Below, piece after piece: positions 22,700 through 37,500 of a stretch of DNA of 64,000 nt. The stretch is from Lutjanus erythropterus (lineage: Eukaryota; Chordata; Actinopteri; Lutjaniformes; Lutjanidae), in the NCBI GenBank assembly GCA_020091685.1, contig CM034605.1, positions 8,425,019-8,489,018 on the forward strand. Reading direction: 5' to 3'. The notes under the pieces are model-generated. The model was not told where the DNA came from, made no database searches, and saw nothing but the letters and a program-made list of their open reading frames with translations. Position 1 is the first letter of the stretch, and each line of letters opens with the position of its first letter. Made by a program: the position numbers and the translations under genes.

Positions 22700-22994
22700 A
22701 GGCACACCTGCCCCGGGATTTATTCAGCTGTGGGGATTTTAATCAGCAGCCGATGCATCTCGGGGTATCTGAGTCCATGAGAGAGTGCGAGTATAGCCAG
22801 ATAAGCACTCGCAGCTCCACACCAATGGAGACCCCTTACAAGAAAAGGACCCCAAAGAAGAAGAAGTGGGAGTCCTTCCCGGGTCGGAATAAATTTTACT
22901 GCGATGGCAGGATTATGATGGCCAAGCAGACAGGGGTTTTCTACCTCACCCTTGTCCTCATTCTAGTGACTTGTGGACTTTTCTTCACCTTTGA
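22700..22994 (+). CDS. zdhhc14: zdhhc14 first coding exon
   Basis: The acceptor TCTTCACAG ends at 22699, leaving 53 bp of 5' UTR before ATG at 22753. The exon encodes residues 1-80 plus two bases of Asp81 and ends TTTGA|GTAAGT at 22995. It reads [19 protein letters not shown], a Lys-rich stretch ([10 protein letters not shown]), [15 protein letters not shown], and TM1 [20 protein letters not shown]. The mammalian start aligns with the second ATG (22777), so initiation at either is possible; neither has an ideal Kozak context (22753 has G at -3 absent, 22777 is followed by A). Confidence 0.93.
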
Positions 22995-25900
22995 GTAAGT
23001 ATTGTTGAAAGTGTGTTCAGTCTCTTTTGTGCTCCCATCTGCTGTTTACTTACTTGTGCACGTTGACATTGTGGATTAGGGATTTCATTTCATGGGCTCA
23101 GCTGTCAGAGAAAAAGTTTAGATATAGGTCAGTTATGTCACTGGCATCACTGAGTTTATTTCCTATGATCTCCTCAGGGGCGCAGGGAGATGTCAGTATA
23201 AACTGGTTGGGGATTAGGCAGAGGCTTCTCTGTTTTAGGAGGTATAGAAGATATAATAATATATAAAGTATCTTTAGCAGAGACAGCATGTTTTTGCAGG
23301 GGCCTTTGCTGATGGAAAGTGCTCTGTGGTTGTGCTGAAAGGGTGTGGATTTCCTCTTAATTTGTTTATGGCTTATACATGCCCTTACATGGTGGATGAA
23401 TCTTAAAAAAGGGGGCAGACAGCCCTCTGTTCCAGATTTACCCGTGTTGTTTTAGCATGCTGGTCTTGCTGTCAGAGCATCCTCCAGCTACAGGACTTGT
23501 TTTAAAACTACTGCTGGCAGACATCAACTTCACTGAAGTGTCCTTGAGCAAGATATTGAATTCTGACTATTTGCAGGGAAGTTGTTCTGTAATTGAATGA
23601 GATTTTACGTGAATTGTTTGGTAATTTGACCTTTACAGTGGCAGCAGGTAACTGAGTAGAGGGCTATCAAATCAAATCAAATAACTTTATTGGCATGAAC
23701 AAAAATATGTTGTTGCCAAAGCAATTCTCACAAAATTCCATATTACATACATATATACTATATACATATACGTTACACTATTTGTTTCTCATTTGTCTCA
23801 AATCAGATTCCAGAGAACCAGATTTCTGACCACTTGTAGGTTTTGCTTTTTTTTTCCTTAAAGGGACACTTCACCCCAAAATCAACAAATTATATTTTTC
23901 CTTTTACATGTAGTGCTGTTTATCTATCTAGATGGTTTTGGTGTGAGTTACAGAGTTTTGCAGATATTGCCTGAATAGGTGTCTGCCATCTCTCCAATAT
24001 AATGGAACTAAATGGCACTCAACTCGTTGTGCTCAAACCATCAAAAAATACACTTGAAAAACTCAACAGCAGTGCATCTTTCCAGAAATCAGGACCCTGT
24101 TACTCTGGACAATCTACAGGTCTGTGTTGGAACTTTTCTGTCTCATGAATTCTCGTCCGTGAGTAGATACATGCTCGTCTTTGCATGGTGATACGGTTGG
24201 TGGGTGTGTTTCGGTAGAAGGAAAATAGTTCTTTGCCTTCAGACCTTAGAATACGCCCACGCTGAGAAGGCAGACATCTCTACAGCCAATATCTCTAAAA
24301 CTCAGCAACTCTCACCAAAACAGTCCAGATGGACAAATAGCACTACAGGTAAGAGGGGGAATATGTGTTTAGGATTTTGGGGTAAACTGTCCCTTTAATT
24401 ATCAAAAATTGTCCCTGTCATCTTGACTTTGTGTCAAGTCCCCCATGATTTATGGAGTAGACTACAGTGTTTGTCCGCCTATGTGTGCCACTTGCAGCCC
24501 CTTAATCACAGGCCCACCATCCTCAAAGGAGCCCTCTGTCTTTCTCCCTCTGGTAGAACAACCTGTAATCAACACACAGAATGTACTTCTCCACACTGTC
24601 TCATCCAGGCATTCATCTTCACCTCATCCCGGATGTCCTAAATTGGCCCAGTGCTGTGACTGAAGTGCATGATACAGCATGTAGACAGTACACGCACATA
24701 CAGCTGAGTATAGCTCTGGAGTGTACCACCAGAGATGGTGCATTGTCTCTTTCCTCATTATTCCAGAGTAATCATTATGTCATCTATCATCTCACAAACC
24801 CCATCTATACTAGATAAGAATCCTGCTCCATCATGAGATTTGTTGCTCCGTCTTTATCAGGCCAAAGTGCTTCAGAGCCACAGAAAGCTTAATAGGCAAA
24901 ATATGTGCTGTGGTTGATGGCAGCTGTTCAGTATCTGGACTGTAAAGATAGTCTGTGCTTAATGATCTGGGGGTAAATCAAACGGCAGTGAACAGTGTGG
25001 CACACAACCACCACTATTATAAACAAAACAGTTGACTTATATGTGTGTTTCTGAATGAGGCCCAAAGTTTAACAATCTCTTGATTTTCTTTCATATTTAA
25101 TGTTAAGAGAAAAGATTACAGAAGTCAACTTAACTGTTTGTTCAGGTCCAAATGTCCGCCGGAAAACACTCATTGTTTTTTAGGTTTTTTAAAATAAATA
25201 TTAAAATTATAATTATGATATAGCCTACAAACTTACATTTCCTTGCATAGGATAAACAATTTATGGACTATAAAAATGAAGTATTTGTTTCTTTTCTATC
25301 TCTTACCTAAGCGGAGAGCAAAAATAAGCATTGTTGAATCCTAGAAATCAAACTAACAAAGTAAGAACAATGCGTGGATAGGGCTGGACATAATTTAAAA
25401 AATATGGTACCAGTGCAATTACTAGTACCCTTAAAGTGGTACTAATACCAGTGGATCACTTTATCCGGTGCATTTTCTGAAGGGTAATTTTTTCTAAATA
25501 TGGCTACCGACTGAATGCAGGCATCATTTGATTGGAGAAGTTTTGATACTACTTTGTACTGGGTTATTTCAGTCTGTACCTCTAAAGTGAATATTGTTTC
25601 ACGCATGAGGCTCATCATGTCATAGCATTTTGAAAGGACTTAAAGTGGTGTAATTTTATTTTCTAGTGATTATTCGGTAGTTCTAAAACAATTAAGCCAA
25701 TTTGCTGAAAACTAACCTGCCACAATTTTGATAATCAGCTTATCATTTTACTTACTTATTAAGCAAAAACAAACATTCTCCTATCTCAGCCTCTGCCATG
25801 TGAGGATTTGCTGCTTTTCTGTTTTATATCCCGGCAATTTCAATATCTGACAAAAAAAGACATTAAAAGATGTCACTTTGGGCTCATGGAAGTTGTGATG

Positions 25901-28434
25901 GAAATTTAACAGTTTTCTAATGAAGCGATTTATCGATTAATTGAAAATAATTGGCAGGTTGATGGAAATTGAAAAGAACTGCTCACTGCCACACACTGTC
26001 ATATTAAGCTAAAGTGCTTCAGAGCCGAAGAAAGCTTAATGGGCAAAATATGTGCTGTGGTTGATGGCTGAAGATTAAATCAAAAGGCAGTCTATTTGTG
26101 GCACACAACCACTATTGTTCACAAAAATTGTTAGGATAATTTATGTTTCCGTGTAAAACATTGTGTCCTTGTACAATTTGAAATATTATGAAAGGACTTT
26201 CTATAATGTATTTTTTTCCTGTAGGGGTGTAACAGTTCTTCAAATCCATTTTCATATGACTTAAGTTTTCAAGGTCACAGTTCGATTCGATTTAAAAAAA
26301 AAGTATTTTACACTGAAAGTTTGCCGTCATTAGGTTATCAGGTCTTGGTTTGCAATGATAAACAGATAATTGGTTTTATGCCCTGACAACTGTCAAATAC
26401 ATTTTCAAATTATTCTTTAAAAAGATGGTCTGTGTGATTTTAGATGTGATGTAACGGCTGGTAAGCTACACTGTGTCGTCTTTGAAGTGTTGTTCAGACA
26501 CACGTTGGACAGCGCAATTAGACGGGGGTGGAGAGAAAAACAAAAACTGTAAGAATTGCTGATTCTGCTTTTTGATTGGATTCTTGGAATTAAAAGCTCA
26601 TTTCAATCAATTTCATACTGAAATTGTGACACCTCTACTTGCTAGTGATATGTTTGGTTGATCAATTTTTTGACATAAAAAAAATGTAATCAATTTTGAT
26701 AATCAACAAATCATTTTACTTATTTATTAGACAAAAACAAGAAACGTTTCCAGTTTCAGCTTCTCCACTGTGAGGATCTGCTGCCTGCTGCTGCTTATAA
26801 ATTCAATATTTGACGAAACATAACATTTAAAAATGACACTTTGGTCTCTTGGAAGTTGAGATGGAGAGTTTACGCTACTTTTTTGACTTAATTGTGATCA
26901 ATTAATTTAAAATTAATGGTGAGATTGATAGAAAATGAAAAGAACTGCTTGTTGCAGCTCTAATATTAAGGATTATGGATGTGTGTAAGGGACAATTTCA
27001 TAAATAAAATGCATGGACAAACTTATTTAATCAAGCTTACACATTTTTATGTCCTATTCCAAACCACTGCCAATTTTTCTTGTGAAATCCTTCACAGACT
27101 TAATGCTACACATCTATCAGCAGTGACCTCTGGACCACTTCATCTTTCAATACATTGTCACCTCAGCAGAGATACAGATATAACCTATGACCAAAGGGCA
27201 AACAGCTAGAGAGAGGGCACTACAGGCTAAAACCTCCACCCCTCGTTATTATGGAACAGTTTATAAAATGACTGAAAATAGGAGGAAAGCATACTGCAGT
27301 GTCCATTTGAACCTGGATGTTCCCCAGCAACCACATGGAGGATGCCAGATGCTTCCTGATGATACCTCTCCCCCCCTCTTCAGATAGCTTCATTTCCTAC
27401 ACCATGGCCAGTCAATGGAGCTGGGCCCGGTGTGCTGTCCTCTGTTTGTTGTGACTACAGGGGACATTTTTCAGGAACATGATGCGACCACAAAGCCACT
27501 TTTCAGCTTAGCGCCGTTCTCCCTGTTCAACTGTCCGTGCCCCCAGGCTGACCGAGTCCTCCTGGCTCTCCTCTCTCTCACTCTCTCTGTCTCCCCCAGC
27601 TCGTCTCCCCTCAGCTGAAAGGAGACATTTATCAGACAGGGCGATAGTCAGCAGACCTGCACACTGCCTTCTGTTGTCATTAACTGTAATGTGTTTCGAT
27701 TAGATGTGTTTTTCTAACCCCACTTGCCAGTTGTCAGCATAGTGCAGGAGAACTGCTCCTCATTCAGTTTGTAAGGGCTTCTTCTATCTGCGTAACCACC
27801 TCTGTAGTCTATTATGGTTTAAGTCAGGCTGTGGTATGATGACACCTGGTCCATATCTATTTAAAGATGATGTTCTGATTTGTGGAGTCTACAGATGGCG
27901 AGTGTTTGAGGATGGAGACAGTCACACAGAACACTTACCCAGAGATCTCTCTGCATCTCCATATTTTTCTTTTTGCTTGTTTTCTTTGTCCGTCTGAGGG
28001 GTGCTCAGCCATGCACAATAAACCCTGTTAGTGACCGGCAGACTTTGGTCTGTTTATTATTCCGTTGCTGGCTCCCCCCAGACGTCCATGTGTGCTGTTG
28101 TTGCACATGTTGCCTCCTCTCCCCTATGCCTCGTAAAAGTTCACTCAGGCAGATGTTTGAAGTGGTGTTCTGTTTATGCTGTTTTGTTTGCTGTGAAAAT
28201 TGATCTCAAGAACCACAGTGTTGGATAGAGACACTGGATTTGGTAATATCTGAGATGGACAAAACCATAGATGCAGTGCATTAGTCATAATCTAGACTGT
28301 GACACTTAACAGTGAATAGTGGCTACATGCGAGTTGGTGTTGATTGTTAAAGGACCTTTTATAGTGCTGAAATGAAATGGCTGCATTCATTTAGTACTTT
28401 TAAGTTAATCAAAGCACTTTACAAATTACCTGTC

Positions 28435-28509
<75 letters not shown>

Positions 28510-31500
28510 GATCGGAGCTAGGTGCTGGCCTGACTAATGGGAGCGCTTTGGGTTTCAATATCTTGCCCAAGGATATGTGCAGGAGCTGGGGATCAAGCTG
28601 CAGCTACAACCTGATTAGTTTTTTAATTTATTAGTCGATCAACAGAAAATTAGGGACTGTTGTAATACCTCTTTTAAGCAAAGAAGCCAAGCATTTAATC
28701 GTCTAGTGGATGAAAAGGTATCTATATGCATTAGGTCACGTTCAGGCTGATATTAGCCCTGCATGCCGCAGGTGTATCAACTCTGGGTTGTGAGCCATTA
28801 ACCTGGCTCAAATTTTGTCACAAAAATTAAATAAGTAATCATCATGTCCTCATGTGGCTGTAATGACTTTGGGTAAAGCCAAATAACAGCACAGAGCAGT
28901 CTGGTAAGTTCAGAAAATTACATTATTTTACCATTATGCAGCCTTTAAAAAACAGAAAATGACAATACTAATACCATATTATGATAGATGATTTTCTAAC
29001 ATGAACTACAGTTTCTACTGAAAAATAGTAATAAACCAGTGTGCAGTGCTGTTGTTCCTGAAAGGCCTTCAAATTGACAGATATATTACTCCAACTGGAC
29101 TTTTCATTTTCTTACTCATACCTGACATGACATGATCCCACCAGCAGTGTGTTATTTTAATGTTGGACTTGAGGGTTAGTCAACGTGGGTAGGAAACTGT
29201 AATCAAGACAATAAGCTGATCTCTGGAGTCTTCTACCACCATAAGAGAAGAGAACTATTTAATAATCAATTAATTGAGTTTGATTGATCAAGACTATATT
29301 AACTCACAGCACACGAGGGTAGAATAGCAGTGTTTGCTCACTGTGTTTTCACTTCCACCCATGTTGGTCTTGTCATTGGCTGGATTTATGTCTAATTTCT
29401 AGACATTCACCGATTGCAATTTTCTTGGCCAATTCTGTTTTCTGTCTGACCTTCAGATTCCAATGTTCAGTCTTTCTAAGAATTATAATTGACAGAATGC
29501 CCAATTATTTTTGTTTCTTTTCGCAAATGTAAAATTAAATTGGATGTTCATAATAAAACACTGACTATTACATATATTTTGCATTTCTTCCAAAATTGCT
29601 CCATGTTACAGCCAGGCCTTATATAATTATATTAAGATTACACTATGTACCAGAGGGAGCACGATCTCGTGAGGTCTTATGTGATTTCAAGTGATCTCAT
29701 GTGGAAGCAGATGTAAACAAACTGGAGACCTATGCGGTGCACCAGTTTGTTGTAGTAAAGCTTTGCAGCGAGAAGAACAGATGCAGAAGTTTAGCAAGTC
29801 TGGATGAGATCATGTTTGAGGAGACGTGTCAGCACAAGTTGTTTATTCTACAGCCAGAACTGGAAGTGAGATTTTAACTGTCAGTCTGTGAACAGTAGTA
29901 TGCTGCTAAATGCTGGCTAATATAAGCCTGAAGAGCTAGAACGTTTACCGTTGTTCAGCAACACCGTCAACTGCTCAGCTGCTCCATCTCCTTGCAGACT
30001 GTCTGTATTCTCTTTATCCTGTTCTTGGAATATATCGCTAACACAGACTTGATGCAAACGTGTGTGTCTGAGTGTATGTGGCTGTGACCAGCACTGTTGC
30101 GGGCATGATGTTACTGTCTTTGTTGCTGCACACATGATGTGACCATTGTGTGGAGCGTATGTGTGTGTTTGACTGGTACAGAGTCAGATATGTGACGCTG
30201 ACCGGCTGATCACTGATCAAGGCTGGAAATGCTGAAAACTGCCTGGTTCCAGTCCCAGGATGGTCGATTGGTGCATCCCTACTAATTTCCATACTGAATG
30301 TATGGCTAACTGTGCTCTGTGCACTCTAGGCAGCTGTCAACTGTTTGGTGTTTTCCATACAACAGGAGCTGTACTGTAAAGGGTAATTGTTACCTTGATG
30401 ATATGTTGGATGTTTGAGCTCACACAAATAGCACAGCAGCCTGTAGGTCTTAATCTGGTAAAAGTAGAATCTATCTTACCATTCTTTTCATGCAGTAATA
30501 TTTCTTGCACAAGTCAACTGCAAGTTTTTATCTTACAGTGAGGAGAATGCACGTACAGTTCACTAGTTACAATACAGAAATGCTCATATTCTTTGATTAA
30601 AAACTGCTAAAACTCTGTTGTCAAAAGATCATGGGAGAACATTTACTTGATAAAGGCATATGTAGGCTACAGCCCATTTCAATGATACAGCAATGGGTTA
30701 GGCTTTGATTTAAGTCCTGCACGCTTAGTCTCATCTAATTTATGTCCTTCAGTAAAGCCTGTACCGGGTTTATTTATGGTGCTTGTTGCGAGCAGTACAC
30801 TGCCTGGCAGTGTGTGCTGCCTGACAGGCACAGAGCACAAGAATTCTCAGAAATCACATATACATTTTCAGATATTAAATATTACTGCAGTTTATTGCAA
30901 TATACCAAAAAGGATGGCAGTATTGAAAAGCAATTGCATAGTCAGTCATTTTTGGCCAGAATAATTACATCAAAAATGACTTACGGGAAGTTGTCCGACC
31001 TGCTTTTCGGCTGGTGGAGCGATTGATTGGCGTGAATCCTGATTTCATTCAGAAACATCTGAGACACTTTGGCAGGTGATTAGCTACAGTAATCCTGTCA
31101 TGAATGCCATCAGATGGTTTTAGCATATAAACAAGACAAACATGTTCTTATTTTAAAGCGCAAACAACATGCAAATTGTATTCACTTGACACAGAAATCT
31201 CTAAGAAAGCCCAATGAGTAATCCACTTAAAATGTAAACAGCGTATTAGTTGTTTGGATGACTGTAGTTGTTTTACAAGTGCAGCCTCTTTTATGATGAG
31301 GGTGTCTTGTGTAGTAAGGTCCTTGGTCTCCTGTCTCACCCATTTTACCATTTTGCCACTGCCTAATCCTAATCTTCACTCATACTAGTCATGACTTTGA
31401 CAGACAGGGAGAGAATGTGTGCCTGTTTGGCTGGGGCAGTATCGCCACTTCCATAACCTCTTTTTAATGTATGATTACGACTGACCAAAAGCACAGCAGT

Positions 31501-34500
31501 TTTGTGATTTAAACTGTGAAATAAAGGAGATGATGAGGCAAAGCATGGGTATAAAGCAAGCACAATAGCCACTGTGTTTTTTTATGTGATTTATTTGCAC
31601 CTAAAATAGTAAAAAAACAGAACACAAAAAGAAACATACAAACAACAACTGTGTTGGAAGACAAGATTTTCTTTTAAATCTGCAGGCAACGTAAAAAAAG
31701 ATCAATTTTAGCTTATCAAGTGGCCCTCCTAATGTCAGACTTGCAACTCTGAGGAAGAATTTAGAGAGAAAATACAGACGGACTTAAACACTAACAAGGC
31801 TGCAGACCACTAAGACTGGAGTGGATGAAATCACAGAGCAGTGATAAACACTGGAATAAATAAATCATTGTCCAATGACTCAGTTGGTTCAGGATGACAT
31901 TTTCTAAACCAGAGACTGACCATGGTCCTTTATAGGCATTGATAAACACTAAAGATTAGCCTATTAAGCCTATTAATTTCACCAGGTCTTTTTAAACGTG
32001 TCTTCTCACTTGATGCAAGCTCAACAATTCCCATGTAAATCATTCCACAACCTGCTGTGAAGTCTTGTTATAAATTATCTATAGGTACTTTTTAGAGTGG
32101 GGTTAGGATATGTCTACCCAATTGGTGTAGACAATGTTCACAGTAAAACATCACCAATAGACAATGACAATGTCATTTTGGGTTTTTTTTGAGAGGAGGG
32201 AGGGGTGCTGTCCCTTAACAGAAAAGTCGACTCACTAACCAGCTTTCAACTGTAGTCACCGCCCCTTCCCAGTATTGCTGTGACAGCAACCTCAAGCTTT
32301 CTCACTCAGCCGAAGAGAACAAGCAGGTCAGCTCTCACATCCTTGCCTGGTGAGTGTCTTCAGGGTCTTCATCTCTGCACCACGTCTGTAACTTAGTTGT
32401 GTTCAGCCCCTTAAGCTTTGAACAGTTAGCTGGCTAGTTATACTGAGCAAGCCAAGAAAACAATAGCGGCACGATTGCAAGAAAAGAAACACCATTGTCA
32501 ACCGAGCATCGTGGAAGAAAATAATGAATGGGACATGGAGATGTAACATTAGTGCATTGACCAGCACAGAACAGCTTGTTTTTATTTTCTCTCCCAGCAG
32601 AAAGAAACTCCTGGCTCACGGCAAGTTTGAGGGGGCACACTACCGCAAATACAGAAGGCTTTTATATTACAGTGTTACAGTAGTATAGAGGTCAGTGGTC
32701 AGTGACTGTCAGCCATCAGCGATGGACGATGGCTAACTGTCAACCCTATTTTAGAGTCTCCCTTTTCATCTGCAGGTAACTATAGTAGCTCAGATGCATT
32801 GGACATTCCTGAAAAGAAACCCCTCTCAGATATTGTAATGGCACAATACCACTTTACTGGGACATAATTATGTTTGCCCACAGGTTTAATAAAGTGTCCT
32901 ATTAAGGACACTGTAGATGGACAAGTAGGCCGAGGTCAAGATCTTTAGAAGTGGTCTTTGGTAATTTCTTCTTTTGAAACCCCTCTTTTATGAATACCCC
33001 AGGAATTGAGTTTCTGCCTCACTCAGAGAATACAATAGCTCTCAAGACCCCTCAGCAAGCATGCCATCCTTTGACTGTCCTGTTGTTACAAATTGAATGA
33101 AATCTGTGAAATGGTGACTCTCTCTTTCTTGTAAAATGTTAGTTCTGCACAGCATTCCATAAATGTGTTTGCTGCAAGCTGGGGCAAAATAATAAGTCAG
33201 CCTTTGGAGTGTCATAAGGCAGACTATTGTGAAAGAGTCTTTGTCCACGACATTTGAACAGTCACACCCATGGCATACATAGTTTCTCAATTCAAGCGAA
33301 GTTGTCAAATAAGAATTTAGAGTAATGTGCCATTCATGATTTAGTCTCACTGGGTTACACTTAAAACGATAATGTGTAACATTTCAGTATTAAAATGTCT
33401 AAAAATACAAGACCTAGGGAAAAGGGACCAGGAAATTATAATTAAAAATTATCATTCTCTCTAATCATACCGCAATTACAATTTCAGTCAAAATAATTGC
33501 AATAGGGTTTGGCAATTGGACAAATCTATCATGTATCCACGATGGGTTGAATCCATCGCTAGTTGGATTTTTTTTGGCTGATTTTTGGGGCAATATTTGT
33601 CATTTTAGTTTGCTAATGTAATGGTCTGCAGAGTGACAGCTGCTGTTCTGTGCTGCACCTTTATCTAGCAGCGAAATACACACCCACTCAGCTGGACCAT
33701 GAGTCTGCTAAGCTGGGTGAGGAGTGAGAGGTAAACAGCCTACAGAACCCAACTCTTTGCACTCTTTTCATGTGGTGAATTAAGGATTTATTTTGACCAA
33801 ACAGAGTTGGTGGTTTTTGGGACAGTGGTCAGACTAACAAAGGCCATTAGGGTGAGTTTTACATGTTTTGTATTGAGTTTGAATGAAGTGTGTTTTATGA
33901 GGAGTTAACGAGCCAATTAAGCTTGTCTTAGTTTGGTGAAAGAAGAACAGAAGGTAATTAAAAAGGAAAATAGGTGTGATGATATTTAATGTCTTGACAC
34001 TTTGTGAGTTTATTTTGTTCATCACCAAACTGCATGTTAATGTGAGGGAGAAACTCTAGTGGCGGAATTTACAAATTGTGTGTTTAATTAAATGGAAGAA
34101 ATAGAAATTTTCACCAAAGATTAATTTCATTATCAGTTAATCTGTCTATCATTTTCCCAACTAAACAATTAGTTGCTTGATCCCTGAAATGTCAGAAAAT
34201 GAGGAAAAGCCCAAATGTCTCGAACCTATGGACATTCATTTTGTTGTCATAGAGGACTAAAAAAGAAATCAGAGAATTTAGATTTTTTTTTCTTTAAAAA
34301 AAATACTCAAAATGATCAATCAGTAATGAAAATAACTGGTGACAACTATTCGATTAATGTAGTAATCATTACAGCTTAAGTTTTCCCAAATGGGCACAAC
34401 ACAAGAGCATAAAATGCCACAATATATTCCCTTTTTCAGGTGGTTAAAGTAGGACAATGGACACGTCATCCTTGACTGTTTAATCATGTATAAATATCAG

Positions 34501-37500
34501 CGAGTCAGATCTAGGTCATTTTAAAAGTGAATATGTTTTGGATGTGACTTCAATTCCTTGCAGGATGTTCCATCTGAGACTTTACTGCAGCTGTCTGTTT
34601 TGTCGTGGAATAAAGAGGCAGATCTGTCACCTATGCTCATTGAAACCAGGAATCGTATCCAGCTGTTTGCTTTTTGTTGTGCGATTCCTCTCCCTGACTA
34701 GCTTCAAGCCTTCAGTCGACCTGGCATCCTCTGTTAGTCACACAGCTTTCCTGTGCTTCCACTCCCTGTGCCAGGCGTAATTGAGTGCATGGCACATGCT
34801 TGGATTTGGAACGCTCTCAAATGCATACATGACCACTGCAGTCCTCTGAGGCTGTGCCCGTGCGCTAGTGACATCTGTCTGAAAAGTGGCAGGAAATCAT
34901 GGCTCCATGAGGTGGTCTGGGCAAAAACGTAACCATTTGCAAAAGCATGTCATGTTCAGTTGTTTCATTGACAAATGACTAGGCCTACAGCTAAGAGGAG
35001 GTTCGTGTTCTGCCCTTGCCTGCCATCAAAAGCAATCAAAATGTAATAAAAGGCAAAGCTGACAAAGCCTTGTATCCATGTAGCTCAGATGAGTAATGAG
35101 ACTTTAGAGCGAGGGGCCATAAAGCCAAGTGCTTCAAATGCATTTTTAACACAACGTTAAGCACATTTTAAACACATCCATGTATTTGGTACTGCATCAC
35201 TGTGGAGCGATATCTCTGGCTAAAATATACTTCTCCTCAAGCAAGTGCTGAGGGGAATTGCAGGCACAGCGTATGTGCTGCAGGATGGATGATCTGTGTT
35301 TGACAGACCTTTTTTTGCACATCACAGGATATTGATTGCCTTCAAAGCTGTATGACCAAGAAGAAAGTAAACGAGGGTGCAGTTTAACTCAGGTGACACT
35401 GAAAGGACAGCCAGTGAACAGTGCTGTGTGAAGCGGGCTTCACATGGTTACATCAAGCGGAGATGAAAGTCCCTCGAGCTTAACTCCCAGCAGAGTTTTG
35501 AAAAACTGGTTGGCATTATAAGAGGATTTAGTGGGAAATGTGATAACGGTAATCTGGATTGGATTATTGTTGATATTAGCGCACCCTTTGGGAGGCAAAT
35601 GAGGAGGAAAACCTCGGGAGACCCTATTGAGGTAGAAGGATTACCTTTGGTATTCTGTGGAAATAATGGACATATCCCACAATGGCACAGAAGACATTTG
35701 CTCAAAAACAACTGCAATGCCAGAATTTACCAGGGTGACAGTACTATCACATTTAATGTTCGGTTCAAATTATATTTTTTGGTCTGATTGCCATAACATC
35801 TGCTGACAGGAATGCGTGAGCTGAAAGAAAGTCGTATCATGAATAGATCTTGTTGGACATTTTAATCACACAGATATGCTCCTATCAGTTTCTTCCTTTT
35901 GCTATTTGTAGAAAATGGGATTTCTATTCAAATCAAATAGTATAACAGTATTTTGACAGGACTCATTTCCTTCCTGTGTTTGTTTACTATAGGTGTAAGG
36001 CAAGAGTGCTGAACATAAGACACCTCATACAGGTAGCTTCTGTATGATTGTTCCTCTGCTAAACATTTATTGAGATTTACTGTGCCCCCACCATTTCCTT
36101 TTTGAGAATTGCATTGTTTCCTGTTCAGACTGAAGCTTAATGTCTAAGTAGGGTTTGGCTTAGACGTATGAAAGGAGACTCTAAGTTCACATTAGCATTG
36201 TCCTGTCTATCATGCTTGACATTTGGGTTTAGTAAAATAGCAAAGTTTTAATTGTTTATTTTGTCTGGTTGTTTTAGACAAATCTTGTTGTATAAGACTT
36301 ATTTTATGATATGTGATTATTTCATGATGGCAACATGAAACATAAAGTCTTGTTCATGTGAGTAAGGCAGGCTTAGGACAGTAAAAGCTAACATTGATCC
36401 CAGACACCTTTCCATATGTAGTAACATAGCTGCTGCATAGATAAACAACAGTCCAGTATATGTGACTCTTCAAACTGTATTCTTCAAGGCATTATTCTCA
36501 CACATTTCAGGAAACACTGCTGAGGTGTCACAATGACTAACACATGAGCAGGAAGCCAACATACTAAAGTTGAGGAAGTCAACAATGACATGCAATAAGG
36601 TCAAGTCAGTAAGTAGGTGTCTAAAATGGGAAGAAGGAAAAAGCTAAAGATTGTCATGACTCATATACAGAATGGACACGTGTCCCTCCAATGGTGAAGT
36701 GAGAAAGGTTAGAAGACCTGATGACCTGCTCAAACAGGCAGTTGCCACTCCAGTTTATAAGGCTTAGAACAGTTATACTTTATCTTGATGGGGATATTCA
36801 CGTGTAATTTTAATTACTACATTTTATTTACATGTATTAATACACATCAAAACCAAGGTAGAGTGTGTCAAGTGTGTCAGTACTGAATTAAGAAGTGAGT
36901 CCCTCCAGAGGAATGAAAGGCTGAAGTAATATCATCCTAATTTGAATGCAAAGCAAACAGTAGGTTTTCCTTATGTCAATGCAATATGTCATGCTGCTGC
37001 TTATTGCTATCTGAACCAGAGGACCTCTGTTTAAAGTCATTATTCATTGTGCATTATGCTCTGCACTAATGTCTCTTGCAGATGCATTAACTGTATAGGC
37101 CTGTCATTAGGTGTTTGCCATAAGAATTAGCTAGCTAGCAATAAATAGCTTTATTGCGGTGCCTTCAGCAGTCAATAATTCACACAGACTTTGACAGTCA
37201 TGCTGTATAGTTTGTAAATTGGTACCTTTTGGTGAGTAATTATCAGTACAAACTGTCAAAGAGCAGTCATCTCACACCATGGTTTTACCGTCAATGTTTG
37301 CACACCTAACTTGTTCCAAACCAGATACAGTAATACACAACTTTAGGCTTAGTTGACCAACAGGGATTTTTTTTTCAGTCTCCAGGGATTTCAGTGAGCT
37401 AGAAAAGAGTTTTGTCATTCCAAGAATATTTTATTTGTGATATTTTCTATTCCGAATGTTTGGTTGTTATTTTAGATGAGCAGACAGTGACCAATGATTT

